From: Alisma plantago-aquatica
Taxonomy: Eukaryota > Streptophyta > Magnoliopsida > Alismatales > Alismataceae
Length of the DNA: 64,000 bases
NCBI GenBank assembly: GCA_963693085.1
Contig: OY856412.1
Coordinates: forward strand, 1,061,222,744 to 1,061,286,743
Direction of reading: 5' to 3'
The position numbers and the translations under genes are program-made. Below the pieces are notes generated by a model that ran no database searches, had not been told where the DNA came from, and saw nothing but the letters and a program-made list of their open reading frames with translations. Within the stretch, counting starts at the first letter, position 1, and each line of letters starts with the position of its first letter. Of this stretch, positions 1 through 12,638 are shown piece after piece.

Positions 1-754
1 TGAAACTACCATCACAAAAAGGTAACCAAATAAGTACAAAAATGTTGAACTAAATGGATAAACCTTCACATTTAGGACTAGTACTACATATTTTTCCTCA
101 CGTCTTCACTCATGAAGGTTTAAAACTTGTAATCTCATAAACTTTTATAGTTAGAAGTATTTTCTTGCACTGCTATCCATTGGTATTTGAAACATACTCA
201 TTGAATACATTGGATCATATTCCCATGCAAAACATTTATGTCAGCATTTGGCATTGAGATTATTCCTATTATTCAATTGAGTGTGGAGTGGATCCCCTCT
301 TAGGTAACACTCTTTACAATGTGTATGTGCATGTGTATGTGTGTGTGCCTGCATGGTTTTTGATGACATGGATTGTAAACTTAGATTTATAACATTTTTT
401 CTCGATTCAACTTTCCTATAGTAAATTTATGAGCAAGGTGGCCTAAGTAAATGTATATGTTTGAGAATGTTGGTTTCATAATAGACTTCTATTGATTAGT
501 ATCTTGCAAGAAGGGTTTCCAATGTCAACATAATTTACTAAGACTCACAAGAAATGGAAGCATTCCAAAAGTGGGAATAGATTGTATATTATCTATAGGT
601 TTAGGTAGCTTCTTACATCTATATCTATACCTAAACTTTTCAACAATAAAGTATATAAGCATGAATTTACTAACTTTATAAAGTTTAAGTAATTTTACCT
701 CATTTTTGTGATCTTCAATTTTTATGGATCATTGGTTTTCACTTCTTATTCTTT
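1..754. other. unassigned AT-rich flank
   Basis: No coding region, RNA gene or element end was recognised. A short TG-rich microsatellite lies near 320-355. The stretch may be the unreadable upstream part of the LINE that follows, or the host into which it inserted. The missing first ~184 bp of the adjacent LTR is not found here. Confidence 0.4.
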
Positions 755-2484
755 GTGAAGCATTAATCAATCATGGTTCATATTTATTTCTTATTCGTGA
801 TCATGGATTACTTATATTTTTATATGTGTTTTTCTATAATTTTTTATCTTCCATTATCAATGCAGTTGTCTAGAGAAATTGTTTGGATCCTTTCTATATA
901 TCTGATAAGAAAAAAGGTGTTTCACATATCATTTTCATGGATGATATTCTTCTATTTACCAAAGTTGATGATAAGAATGCCAATACCATCAATTGTATCT
1001 TGAACCAGTTCTATGAGATTTCAGGCTTGAAGCTTAATAATGAAAAAACCCAACTCTTTATTAGTTCATCTTGTTCTGACGATTTGAGTATTAGTAATTA
1101 TTTACGCATTGTTGTCTCTCAACTCCTAGTCCTCTATCTGGGTCTTTCCCTCCTTATGGTCGGGCTTACTAAAGTGATGTGCCTTCCTGTAGTTGATAAA
1201 ATTAAGTCTAAACTCAACTCATGGAAAGGCAGACTTCTCTCTTATGTTGGTAGGGTTGAGTTGGTTATTTCCACCCTCTCTACCTATCATATTTTTTGGA
1301 CTGTAGCCTTTCCTATACCCAATTCCACTATTGAAGATATTGAAAAGCTCATGAGAGACTTCATTTGGAATGATGACAAAGATAAAAGGCACATTCACAC
1401 CATCTCCTAGAACTCCATTTGTCAACCAAAATCTGAAGGTGGCCTTGGTATACACTCCATTAAAGATTGGTCTTATGATGTCCTTCTCAAGAATCTCTAG
1501 GATCTAGACAATAATAAAAAAATCTTTATGGGTTAAGTGGCTTCACGAGAAATATTTAAAGGATTGCTCTATTTGGTCTGCAGTAAAAGGAATGTTCTTC
1601 TTGAACATATTGACTTCCGGGTGGGCAATAGTAATTCCTTGCTCCTATGGAGAGATCCATGGCTTCCCCATAAGAAGAAGTGATTCAATTTAGTTGATAA
1701 ACATCTCATGTTCAGACATGGTAAAGGCCTATCCTGTAAAGTTCATACATGCATTAAAGATAATTCTTGGTGGTTTAATTCTGAGATTCAAGGTGCAGAC
1801 CTTCTTCTGACCATTCTCAGTCATTTTCCTTCTGCCACTAGTGGCAAGGATCGTATTTTATATAATGGAGGTTCTTCTTTATTCCTGAAAGATGGTTGGC
1901 ACATCTCCAGATCTTCTTTCCCTCCTGTAGTCTGGAGTCAATGGACATGGGCTAAATCGATTCCCAGAAGATGTTCTTTGGTTCTTTGGAAATGTTTCTC
2001 AAATAGACTTTCTACGATTGATATTCTTAAAAATTTTGGGTTTCAAATAGTCTCTAGATGTTCTTTGTGTGAAGATGAAGAGGAATCTAGGGATCACCTC
2101 TTCTTTTATTGTAGTTACTCAACAACTATCATGTCCATCTTTCAGAACTTATACGATTCCAAAGTTCTCTCTTTATCTAAAATTCTACCGTTGGAAGGAA
2201 GCTCTCAAGTATTTGCTTCTCTAGTGATTTATTACCTATGTATGGAAAGAAACCGAAGAATTTTTCAAGGCTTTCACCAAAGCTTTGGACATATTTGGAG
2301 TCGCATTTTAGAGGACACTCATAGTTGTACATATAGATAGTTTTGTGTCTTGTTTTGATGTATAGCTTCTTTGGTTTTCCCTTTTACTCTGTTACCCCTT
2401 TTTTGCTTCCTTCTTGTTGCACTTTGTAACAAGACAAAAACTTTTTTGGAATGAAAAATGAGGCACACTGGGTTCACCAAAAAA
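755..2484 (+). pseudogene. L1-like LINE ORF2 3' part (reverse transcriptase to zf-RVT) with A-rich tail
   Basis: Translation gives the C-terminal half of a plant non-LTR reverse transcriptase. The catalytic motif F-M-D-D-I-L-L-F lies near 940, followed by the thumb-like G-L-K-L-N-N-E-K-T-Q region near 1030. Downstream come W-K-G-R-L-L-S-Y-G (about 1230) and the C-terminal zinc-binding region with C-S-L-C and D-H-L-F-F-Y-C near 2060-2120 (zf-RVT family). Frames change around 1400-1700 and stops interrupt the reading, so it is dead. The upstream RT part is unreadable or absent. The 3' end is an A run at about 2479-2486, directly abutting LTR sequence at 2485. No second copy of the target site was found on the left, so insertion with an associated deletion, or a left end outside the window, cannot be separated. 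Confidence 0.85.
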
Positions 2485-3023
2485 AAGTTGCAATTTACCC
2501 ATGTTTAGGGTTTATCTTGCTATTTGTCATATGTTTGATGTGTGCCTCTTATGTTTTGGCATCATGTTGGAGAGAGTGATGCTTAGGGGCGCCTTGGTGT
2601 ACCTTGGTTGATGAGGTGGAGCCATGTGCTGATGTTTCTAGGGTTTGCATGGATGTCCTAGCTTGGATGTTGATCTTGTGTGTGAGTAGTGATCGATGTG
2701 CTTTCTTGGCCTTATTTTGTTGTGTTCAAAGTGGTTTTGAGATGTACCTTGTGCCTGTTGTGGCCTACGAGCCTTGAACCCCTCTTCTTGGTCACTAAGC
2801 TTCTAGGGATTTGATCACCCTTGTGTGTGTAGCGCTCACGACACCTTGATGGGTCGCAACACATCTTCTTTGAGTGATGGTAATGTGGACCATTCGAGGT
2901 CACTACCTTACCTAGGTTTTAACGATCTTGTTGCATGCATTAGTTGAATTCTTGCATGGGTGTTATATGAGGGACAACTGGCATGTTTAGGTGGACACCT
3001 AACCTTCCTCACCTCTCTCCTAC

Positions 3024-3314
3024 TGTAACATCCCAGGATTTGAGGCCTCGGATAAGTTGATCTTAAAAGGAATGATTGGACTACCCATATCACCAAGGTG
3101 CACCTCCTTTTCCGGGAGCCCATCACTAAAGAACTCCATAGTTAAGCGTGCTCAGCTTGGAGTAGTACTAGGATGGGTGACCAGTCGGGAAGTTGATCCT
3201 GGCTTGCGCGTCACTGTGGACAAAGTGCACAGTTAAGGCTAGTGGTGGTCTGTGGGGCCAGTCATCATTCCTGAAACTCTACTAGAGCCTTGGGCAGTGG
3301 GCCCGGGCATTACA
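3024..3314 (+). repeat. Cassandra 5' LTR
   Basis: 291 bp with TG...CA ends. It is nearly identical to the copy at 3571-3861. The inserted 5S-like segment occupies roughly residues 56-184 of the LTR. Confidence 0.93.
3079..3207 (+). promoter_or_regulatory. 5S rRNA-like Pol III internal promoter in Cassandra 5' LTR
   Basis: The segment resembles the 3' two thirds of plant 5S rRNA. An A-box-like AGTTAAGCGTGC lies at 3140-3151. The C-box region AGTAGTACTAGGATGGGTGA starts at 3161, and GGGAAGT follows. These are the internal control elements read by TFIIIA/TFIIIC in real 5S genes. The middle, CAGCTTGG, differs from a true 5S gene, so it is not annotated as rRNA. Confidence 0.85.
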
Positions 3315-3316
3315 AA

Positions 3317-3328
3317 TGGTATCAGAGC
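3317..3328 (+). promoter_or_regulatory. Cassandra primer-binding site (tRNA-iMet)
   Basis: TGGTATCAGAGC is complementary to the 3' end of initiator tRNA-Met. It lies 2 bp after the 5' LTR end. The matching polypurine tract AGTGGGGGAGA is at 3559-3569, just before the 3' LTR. Confidence 0.93.
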
Positions 3329-3570
3329 CATAACCCCTCTAGTAGGTGAGGCCCACATGGGCATGTGCCATGCCAGTCTTGAGCCGTGCGGTCCAGGCAA
3401 GTTGGAAAGGGCTATCTGTAGAGACGAGATGGAGCCGCCGTTGCGCTGGTAGCCGTGGACGGGAGTTGGGTATCCATGGGCCATTGTGGGTCTGCACTGA
3501 AATGGGGTCAGATTATGAGGCCATATAGTTGAGCCTTGACGAGGACGTCAAGAGTCTAAGTGGGGGAGAT

Positions 3571-3861
3571 TGTAACATCCTAGGATTTCAGGCCTCGGAT
3601 AAGTTGATCTTAAAAGGAATGATTGGACTACCCATATCACCAAGGTGCACCTCCTTTTCCGGGAGCCCATCACTAAAGAACTCCATAGTTAAGCGTGCTC
3701 AGCTTGGAGTAGTACTAGGATGGGTGACCAGTCGGGAAGTTGATCCTGGCTTGCGCGTCACTGTGGACAAAGTGCGCAGTTAAGGCTAGTGGTGGTCTGT
3801 GGGGCCAGTCATCATTCCTGAAACTCTACTAGAGCCTTGGGCAGTGGGCCCGGGCATTACA
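3571..3861 (+). repeat. Cassandra 3' LTR
   Basis: This second 291-bp LTR carries the same 5S-like segment at about 3626-3754. It is followed directly by the target duplication CCTAC. Confidence 0.93.
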
Positions 3862-6800
3862 CCTACCCTTAGGGATTTATACTGCTCTCCTTGCATGCAA
3901 GTGATCCCTTTAGATCTCTCTTATTTCTCTCTTCTTTCCTGGAGTTTGACCCATATTCTTGGTGGTGCAAGTGGAGGTTCTTGAGCTTGAGGAGTTTGTT
4001 GAACCCTTTACATGTGGTATCTAGGGTTGGATCATCTCTCTTGTGGTGATCCTTTGGTGTGCTTTGATCTTGGTAAGTGACTTAACCTTCTTTGTTTCAT
4101 TTTTTTGAGAACCCTACCTCTCTTTCTTCTCTTTCCTAATCCATGGTTCTCCATGTTGATGTTTCTTAAGGAACTTCTCTCCAATAGATGTTGAATCCAG
4201 AGGTTTTCCTTGGTAGTGCCTAAATGATATGAAGATATCCTCTTTTCCCCTTTCTTTTCAGCCTAGATTTTGTGCTCTCTACGTTGTGCACTTTTGACCT
4301 AGGTTTGTTTTTCTTCTCTTGAAGAGATCTTGCTTGGCTGTAGAGTTGACTCAAGCTTTGGATTTCATCTCTTTCTTAGATCTTCTTATCTTTCGAGTTG
4401 TTCTTCAACATCAAGGTGAGCTATATAACATTCACCTCAATTATTGTTACACTTAAGCCTGCATGCAATTGATCTATCTCTAAGAAGTGGTTCCTAATAG
4501 TATGGTGATTATCTCTTGAGATGGGGTTTATGATTATATGGTGATCTTGTGTAGATTAGCTCTTTTTCTTAAACCCTGATTCTTGTACCCCAGATCATAT
4601 GGTTGGTGGAAGTGTTGGTATTACAGGCACATATTTAAACGTTAGTTTCTCATCATGGTTATGGTTTAATTTCTCTCTCTAATGATGGAGGGTTTGGATG
4701 CATACATCTTGAACGTTGGCTTTATCCGCATAAAAATAGTTTTTTTCTCATATTTTTGAGTGGAGGTTTTGATACATGTGTGATGCTTAACGGTTGGTTT
4801 TCTCTCTCATATCATGGTTTCTAAGTTGATCTTTAGGATGATCATAGTTAGGGTTTTGGTTTTCATCCTCTTTATGATATTTATACCTTGGTGACTCTTT
4901 AGATTCTTGGTGTTGATCAAGTGTTTCAGTTGTTGTCTATCCCTAATTTTCATGGTGTTCTTTATATGGGTAACCATACTTGATCGCTACATCTCCTTGG
5001 CTTTAATGGTTGCTATGTTGATGATTCTTGTTTGGTCGCAACAGTTTGATCATGCCATGTTGTTGGTCGCTACCTATGGTCGCTACAAACCCTAACCCTA
5101 GTTTCTCTTGCAGTCACTATGGATTAAGTTTGTTGTGGCCGCCATCGATGATGATGAGTATTGGTCGCTATGTTGAAGGGTTTGTTGCAATCACAACATG
5201 GTTCATAACCCTAATGGTCGCAACATGGTTCGTAACCCTAATGGTTGTTACAGTGGTTTCACCTAGTATGGTTTCTACACTTTGCTAATTTCATGATTGG
5301 TTGCTTATGATGATAATGACATTACGTCTTATGGCTTCCAAGAATGTGGGAAGTGTGGAGTTAAGGTTATATGTTATGTGTTGTTATGAAAACCCCAATT
5401 GGTTAGCTATGAGTTACCCTAACCTTAATTTGAGTAACATGGTGTTTAACACTTAGTTTCTTGAGTAATTAGCATGATTGATGAATTACTTTCTCTCTCC
5501 TGGCATGTTGTATCCCTAATTGTTGTTGGATGAACATCATAGATAATGAATGTTGTGTATCACTTGTATGACACCTGTATGATTTTTATGAGCCTTGATG
5601 AGGCATGGAGAGATAATGATGCTTTGCAGGAACAATAGAATGGTTTCATGACCTTGGAAATGGCCTTGTGCCTTAAGTGAGGTGATATCCTCTAATGATG
5701 TTATAAGGGATTTCGATCCCATAGTCATGTGAGAATTGTGATGGCCTTGTGTATGGCTTGAGACAGTATCATGTGGTGATGTGATCAACTTTATGTCTTA
5801 TACGTTTTATATCTTCTAAAGTTCCAATCTACCCTTATCTTTGTAGAATATATTTAAGATTGGTACATTGTAACTTGATTGATGCAATTAAAGATATCCA
5901 ACTGGCTTAACTAATCAAGTAGAACCCTAATCATGTAGTTGTTGTGTTCCATATATCCATTCCAATGTCAGGACTTGTTGTATGGTGAAACGGGTTCTCC
6001 CTTAGTGCAAGCTCAAAGTCGTATATTGTTGAGAGTATATGCATGTTTCACAGGGATGGCTACAGTCATACCTTGGCATGAGAATGACTATGGTTGTAAA
6101 TTCGTATATATGATATGATCTTTGAGGATGGTTGTAGTCATACCTTGGTAGGAGTACAGTTGCAGTTGTATATCAGATATTGGTTTGTATACCCTATTCA
6201 CTAGTGTTGTCACCTATATACCAAGGTGGACTAGGTTTTTTTGCAATTGAAATATATATTTGTTGCGGCAGACTCGTACTGACTGAGGGCGGATGAGGTC
6301 TTGGGATTCTAGCTCTTCCATATACCTTTTATGGCACTGATTTTGACTTAGTAGTGGTCAGTTGTAATTGAGTGGTATACCTCAATTCCTTGGGGCATTC
6401 ATAAAAAGATGTAATACAGCCTTGTAGAATATTTGCTTAGGGTTAAACACAGTTGACATTGGATGTTTACCCTTGCCTTGTTTCTTATACTAGCTAGTTT
6501 TTATATAATGTGGTAAGAGAAATTAACTATTATACATGTTCTTCACATTCCTTCATAGCATGTTTCTATGCCTATCAGTTATAGTTATTTAACCTGCGTA
6601 ACTTGGGTAGTTAATCTTAATTATTCATTTAGTTGAATCTGTTCATCCGTCTTAATAATGTAATTTCCTTCCTAAGTGTGGCATCCCACTCACAAAACGA
6701 GATTAACTAATGTCGAAGCGTATTATTAGCAGCGGAGTTACTGAAAATCACTAAAAATTAAAACCTTTTTCAAAGAGATCCATTCATAAGAAAACTCTTT

Positions 6801-7459
6801 CAACAAGAACCAATGTATTACATTTACATCTTGGTTCATAAGTACATAACTTGTACCATTTCTTCTCGAGGGTTACAACAACCACTGCCTTGTTAAAAGC
6901 TAAACACAGACAGTATATGAACCTCGAGACATCAAGCCAAAATCTCGAAACGATTCATTAAAAATGCTGACTATTAACTCCGAGGACCTAAGAGTACAGA
7001 GACGACACATAGGACTTCTATGTACTAGACACGACAGATAGTACACTCAACCTGAGTTATCATTGATGTCCCTACTGCTGCTGAAGATCTTCCTCTGCAT
7101 AATATTCTCAATCTCCTCTGTGCTTGTCCACCTAAAAAAATGTTGGATCCCACGGGGGTGAGACAATTGAAAAATTATCCCAGTGAGAGATATAACTCTC
7201 TGCCAGAAGCATTATTATTGCAGTTTAATGATTATAAAATTGGGCAAAGTATAAGTAGTTTAAAACATTCTTAACTTTTAAGGCATTGCAACTATTTATG
7301 ATGGAGCAATAAATCATCTATTCTCTTATTAAGGAATAGTAAAAAACATGTATAGCATTTATCCATCATAATATACCATCATGTCAAACTTCTCTTGTGA
7401 CACTCATTATCTTGGCATGTCACCCATGAAACATTCTTGATTCACTCTGTTGGCCTTAG

Positions 7460-8320
7460 CCAATCTGCTAAACAGGTAAGGGTTTATTTCCACCATGTAC
7501 TCATATATATTCAATACAAGCATTGGGTTATTACCAATCCAGTATCATCATCATAGGTATTGGGTTAATACCAATCTTGTAACATCATTGTAGGCATTGG
7601 ACTATTCCAATCCTATGTAACCATTCCAGGTATTGGACTATGCCAATCATGCGTAACTATTCCAGGTATTGAACTATGTCAACCTTGTGCAACTATTCCA
7701 GGTATTGAACTATGTCAACCCTATGCAACTATTCCAGGTATTGAACTATGTCATTCCTATGCAACTATTCCACGTATTGAACTATGTCAACCCTGTGCAA
7801 CTATTCTAGGTATTGAACTATGTCGACCCTGTGCAGCTATTCTAGGTATTGAACTATGTCAATCTTGTGTAGATATTCTAGGTATTAGGTTATTACCAAT
7901 CTTGTGTATTTATTCCAGATATTGGGTTGTTACCAATCCTGTGTTATTATTCCAGGTATTGGGATTTAACCAATCTTGTGTTATTATTCCAGGTATTGGG
8001 ATTTAACCAATCCTTTGCTATTATTCCAGGTATTGGGATTTAACCAATCATGTGTTATTATTCCAGGTAGTGGATTGTGCCAAACTTGTGCATACATTCC
8101 AGGTATTGATCTATGTCAATCATGTGACATTATTCCAGGTATTGAACTATGCCAATCATGTGCATCTATTCCATGTATTGAACTATGTCAATCCTGTGCA
8201 TCTATTCCAGGTATTGAACTATACCAATCCTGTGACATTATTCCAGGTATTGAACTATGCCAATCTTGTGCATCTATTCCAGGTATTGAACTATGCCAAT
8301 CATGTGCATTCATTGGTTCA
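7460..8320 (+). repeat. minisatellite, ~38-40 bp units
   Basis: About twenty degenerate units follow the pattern TTCCAGGTATTGAACTATG, then TCAACCCTGTGCAACTA. Units are most uniform near 7650-7860 and 8095-8305. Some units read GGGATTTAACCAATC instead. Open frames across 7976-8326 are by-products of the unit length. Confidence 0.9.
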
Positions 8321-9579
8321 TTATGAACATTATCATTACTTACAAGAGACTTTCATAATCATCTCGATACCTCTCATTAGGTATCAACTTGTTCATGTGA
8401 TTCTCAAGCCCATTAAAACATCTTGTCACCTCTCACTAGGCAACAACCCTTCTCATGGCTCACAAGGCCCATAAAGTGTTTTTTCACCTCTCTCCAGGCA
8501 ATAGCTTATTCATATGACTCATAAGGTCCATGCACATTTGTTACTTTTACTAAGCAACCACAACATTTAGGCTCATAAGGCCAATCAACCATTTGTTATA
8601 TAAATGTCATAGCTCAAAACTGGCTATGTTCATCATCTCATAATATTTGCATGTATTTTTAGTCATGATAACAACCATACAAATCATTTATCACATCATG
8701 TGATATAATAGTAACACCACTGTTCCTTTACCAGGATTGGGGTTTACTATCAAATGGGGCTTTTCATTCCCTATACCCAAAATTAGGGTTATGGTTTCCC
8801 ATTTCTCATTAATTAGGATTTCATGATTATATTATCTATCCAACCCTTAATTCATTATTCCATATCTCTGGGGCATTCAAAGATATCATATAGCATTAAT
8901 GATCATCAATTCAAGGTATGAGTTCATTTCTCATCCTCATCATGGTATGATTACATCATACTCATTAATTTGTCTTTACCCCATTCTCAAGGTATATTAG
9001 TCAATATTTATCAAAGTGCATCAAACTCATTACATTTCATTGTAATAGTTGCATAACACACTTCATATGTTTCTTACCCAAATATATTGGATTTGAAATG
9101 CATCAAGGTATATCACTTTCCTCATCACCTCTAACTTCCTTGAGTTATCATCTTATCTTGTATTAAGGTATTTCCCATCTTAATACTTTCATCCATTAAC
9201 CTATCACTCTCATCATGAAGTGCATAGGTCACACACAAGAATGGTCCAACTACCTTTAATGGTATGGACTCATTTCAGGTTAAGGCATTTCTTACAATAA
9301 GGTTGCCCATAATATCAATCATTTAAGATATTTCACCTTTATATGGTTTCACCCACTACTTTATTATCAGGGTTCTGGTTTGTCATCATATTGCATAAGA
9401 TTAGGGCTTCATGTATTATAACTACAATTAGAGTTTCACATACCTTTACCCTATATTAGGACTTTGGGGTGTCACTTAGAATCATACTTCTTTAGAGTTA
9501 GGATTGCATATAGAATCAACCTTCATTAGGATTTCATATCATATTGCCTAAACTTTAGAGTTTACTATTCATCCCAATT

Positions 9580-9712
9580 AGGGTTTCTCATAGTATCACC
9601 CTCAATTAGGGTTTTCTCAGGGAATCAACCTCAATTATGGTTTCACATGGAATCACCCTCAATTAGGGTTTCACATGGAATCACCCTCAATTAGGGTTTA
9701 TGCTCATGATTA
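9580..9712 (+). repeat. short tandem repeat, ~30 bp units
   Basis: Four to five degenerate copies of CCTCAATTAGGGTTTCACAT, then GGAATCAC, in tandem inside the 5.4 kb insertion. Confidence 0.8.
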
Positions 9713-10039
9713 GGGTTTCATGATCTCTTTTCTTAAGGATCATACCCTTAATCACCACATGATTTATACTCATGTATGAATTCCATTCTTTCATCCTCTC
9801 AACTTGATTAGGTCATGGAAATCCTTCAATCCAGTACATACAGCTATGATTTACATAATGTACCAAGTCATTGTTCTTATAAGCAATTAGGGTTCATCCC
9901 TTAATTGACACTAATCACTTAGGTACTATTAGGGTTTCAACCTTTGTACCTTCATTGATTACTATTACTAACAATCATTGTGTTATTGGAAAAATCATTA
10001 CCTTCAATTTTCAAATGATTGAATCACAAATTAACTCCA

Positions 10040-10705
10040 TTTGGTTTTGAAGTTTCATCACCAAATGGTTTTGAAATCGTTTAACACCAAACAGTTTTGA
10101 AACCGTTTAACACCAAAAGGTTTTGAAACCGTTTGCCCCCAAACGGTTTCAAGACCGTTTGGTCACAAATAGTCTCAAGACTGTTTGGGCAAAAGCAGTC
10201 CCAAAACCGCAAGGGCTCTTAGGTCATCCATCAATCCAATCAATTGCAATTGCACCATTTGAATAGACTATTGGTTATTCAATTGAAGGATTCATCAGTC
10301 ATCACCATTAGATCTTTATCCAACAATCAAGGATCAATCACTAACCCTCCAAATGGTTATGAAACCGTTTGGTCCCAAACGGTTTCAAGACCATTTGGGC
10401 TCAAATGGTCTCAAGACCGTTTGACCCAATTTGTCTTGAAATTGTTAGGACCAATCAGAGATTTTTCAATCAACTTGATTAGGGTTCCCAATTGAAGGAT
10501 TGTACACACATTGAATCAATCAATTGGATCCATTGGATCATCATCCAACACATACTTAGGTTCAGACCTCAAACGGTCAAATAAACCAAATGGTCAACCC
10601 CCTCATTTGGTTTGGGGTCCAAGTCACCAAACGGTTTGCAAACCATTTGGTCTCAAACAATTTGGTGAAACCATTTGGACCAAAGGTCCAAGACCGTTTG
10701 CAACA
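10040..10705. repeat. cluster of ACCGTTTGG / CCAAACGGT motifs
   Basis: Roughly two dozen copies of an AAACGGTTT-like motif, often as back-to-back inverted pairs (for example near 10140, 10365 and 10630), are scattered over 0.66 kb. The spacing is irregular, unlike a simple tandem array. Function unknown. A protein-binding cluster or hairpin-forming LTR region are both possible. Confidence 0.75.
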
Positions 10706-12638
10706 CAATTTAGCTGAGGTGTGCTCTTATGATAAGGTTATCATCTTCAACCTTTAACTCCATGAAATCTATTGTCATTTCCATGGCAATTACATCAACT
10801 AATCAAGGCTATTGCAATAAGAACAATTGAATTGAGAAATTGGATTCAATAATAATGAAAAAGGGTTCAAGTTATATAACCTACCTTCAATTGAGCTTCC
10901 AAGCTTCAAGACCCATGGATCCAATGGTGGATGAAGCTCTAGCAACCTCCCAAGGTCCGTTCTCAAGCTTTTGGAGTGAAAGGATCGGCTAGGGTTGAAG
11001 ATGGAGTGAAGAAATGAAGGAATTATGCATTGTTTTATGATTTTCACCATGAAATCAAGAAGAACGAAGGTCAAGGACTTACCAACAGGTTGGGGGCGTC
11101 CTTCCTGCTGTTCCTAGCTCCCTTAGTCGTTTTTTCAATCAAGGAGAAGAAAGGAATCCGAAAAAAGTCCTTGGTTTGGGTGGTAAAGGGCTCTTTTATA
11201 AGAAAATCAATGAGAGAGAAAATATTTTATAAAAAATCATTTAATTCCAAAATTGTTGCCACCACTTCCCCCTTGGTTTATTTAATGCAAAGGAAACTCT
11301 ATGCCACCGAGATCCCTTCCATTATCCATGAATTAAGGGAAAATAAATTAAACACCTTAATCCCTTATAATATTAATATATATATTTGAGTGGAAATTAT
11401 TTTCCTTATAATATGGTGAGTGGAATTTTCACCTCCTTAGGATATTTTGTGGTCCTTGCAAATCTCAAGGACGTACACACACATCTAAATCCAACCATTT
11501 TAATTTTGGTTGAAGGCCCTTCAATTATTTTATTTATTTTTGCATTAATTGAACTAATGTTCCCATTATGCTTAAATCTTGATTATTTTAATATTAAGTT
11601 TCTCTCTCCTTCAAAGAGATACAAATGAGATGCCCCTCTAATTTTATTTACTCCACATGATGCCAAGAAGCATTAGGGACCTTTTTGAAATGGTAACTTG
11701 CATATTGTACCCTAGGTTTTGGGTAAATTGCACATTACACCAAAACTAGGTTTTTAATGCACAAACATTGCTTTATCAGCTCTTTCTTGGTATTCAGGCT
11801 ATCACAAGCCATACCTCTACATAATCTTCACTCTAATGATGCTTCAACACATGAAGAACATATTACCATTCACAATTTGCAAATAAACCCCTCAACTTGG
11901 GTAATTTGCATTTTAGTCCAAAATAAGCAAAACATTTATTTCAACAATATTCAAAAAGGACTAAAATTGAAACATGAGTTCCTCTTGATCCTTAATTACT
12001 TTTCAAGAAATAAGGGCAAGATTATAATTAACTTTATTAAGCAAAACACCTAGGGTTAAGATATAACCCAGGTCATGGATGTTACACTAAGTATATATGT
12101 GCTTCAATAGTTATTGGTCGAGGGTTATGACTCTCCATGGGACATGAGTCTCACCCATGTGGTTGGCCACATCTTTTTAGATGGTCATCAAAGACGTGAC
12201 AGAGATCGTGTCATTGAGGCGGAATAGTTTGGAGAGAAGTAGTTGAAGAAGGTTGAATAAGCTACTAGTATTGTAGTAGAGTCCTATTGTCATCCATGTA
12301 CTCTCAGGTTCGGAAAGGGATGCATTTTGTAAATATTATACCTTGATGTGTGTTTTGATAGTATGTTGTGGCTTGTATATATGGCTTGTATATTGTGAAC
12401 ATATATCTTTTGTAGAAGGTGTGCGGCAGTGGGCCACTGTACAGATGTGATTACCTGGCATGACTTGTAATATATTAATAGGTTGTGGACCTTTATGCAA
12501 TATGTTTCTACTCAGTGATGGTAATATATGAATGGTTTTAATTTTCTCGTATTTTTTGCTATGTGGTTTGTTAGTGGTTAATTATGCGCTTGGTTTTTAG
12601 TAATCTCAGTTGGTGAATCGAGATGTCATGAGTTTGGT

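Larger units (their letters stand above)
3024..3861 (+). mobile_element. Cassandra TRIM retrotransposon, complete
   Basis: Two 291-bp LTRs (3024-3314, 3571-3861) start TGTAACATCC and end GGGCATTACA. They flank a 256-bp non-coding interior. A tRNA-iMet primer site follows the first LTR and a purine tract precedes the second. A 5-bp target duplication CCTAC lies at 3019-3023 and 3862-3866. Each LTR contains a 5S-rRNA-like segment, the hallmark of Cassandra (a known non-autonomous family that depends on other elements for proteins). By eye the two LTRs differ at only a few bases, so this insertion is much younger than the Tekay LTR it sits in. It encodes no protein. Confidence 0.95.
6677..12086. 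mobile_element. 5.4 kb solo-LTR-like insertion
   Basis: The element starts TGTGGCATCC, ends ATGTTACA, and is flanked by CTAAG at 6672-6676 and 12087-12091. Removing it restores continuity with the other Tekay LTR at about 27184. TG...CA ends and a 5-bp duplication indicate an LTR element. No gag, RT or integrase and no internal second copy of the start was recognised, so a solo LTR of a large gypsy family is the simplest reading. A non-coding LARD-type element with unrecognised internal LTRs remains possible. It holds a minisatellite and motif clusters, listed separately. Short open frames at 10244-11628 resemble no known protein. Confidence 0.8.
2485..12631 (+). repeat. 5' LTR of the Tekay-like element, with two nested insertions
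   Basis: Sequence from 2485 aligns with the 3' LTR from 21641 and continues to about 12631, just before the primer site. It is broken by Cassandra (3024-3866 including one target copy) and by the 6677-12086 insertion. The first ~184 LTR bases are missing at the LINE junction. The end is approximate, because the expected terminal CA has mutated relative to the 3' LTR end. Segments 4970-5260 and 6050-6190 hold degenerate short repeats built on GGTCGC and GTTGCGGTCATACC, matched in the other LTR near 25500-25770 and 26570-26690. Confidence 0.88.

Noticed and set aside
3079..3207. 5S rRNA gene
   Set aside because: The match is embedded in both LTRs of a Cassandra element and the central part differs from 5S. 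It is a captured promoter-like segment, not an rRNA gene.
7460..8320. CRISPR-like array
   Set aside because: Units are contiguous and diverged with no unique spacers, and the context is a plant LTR element. It is a minisatellite.
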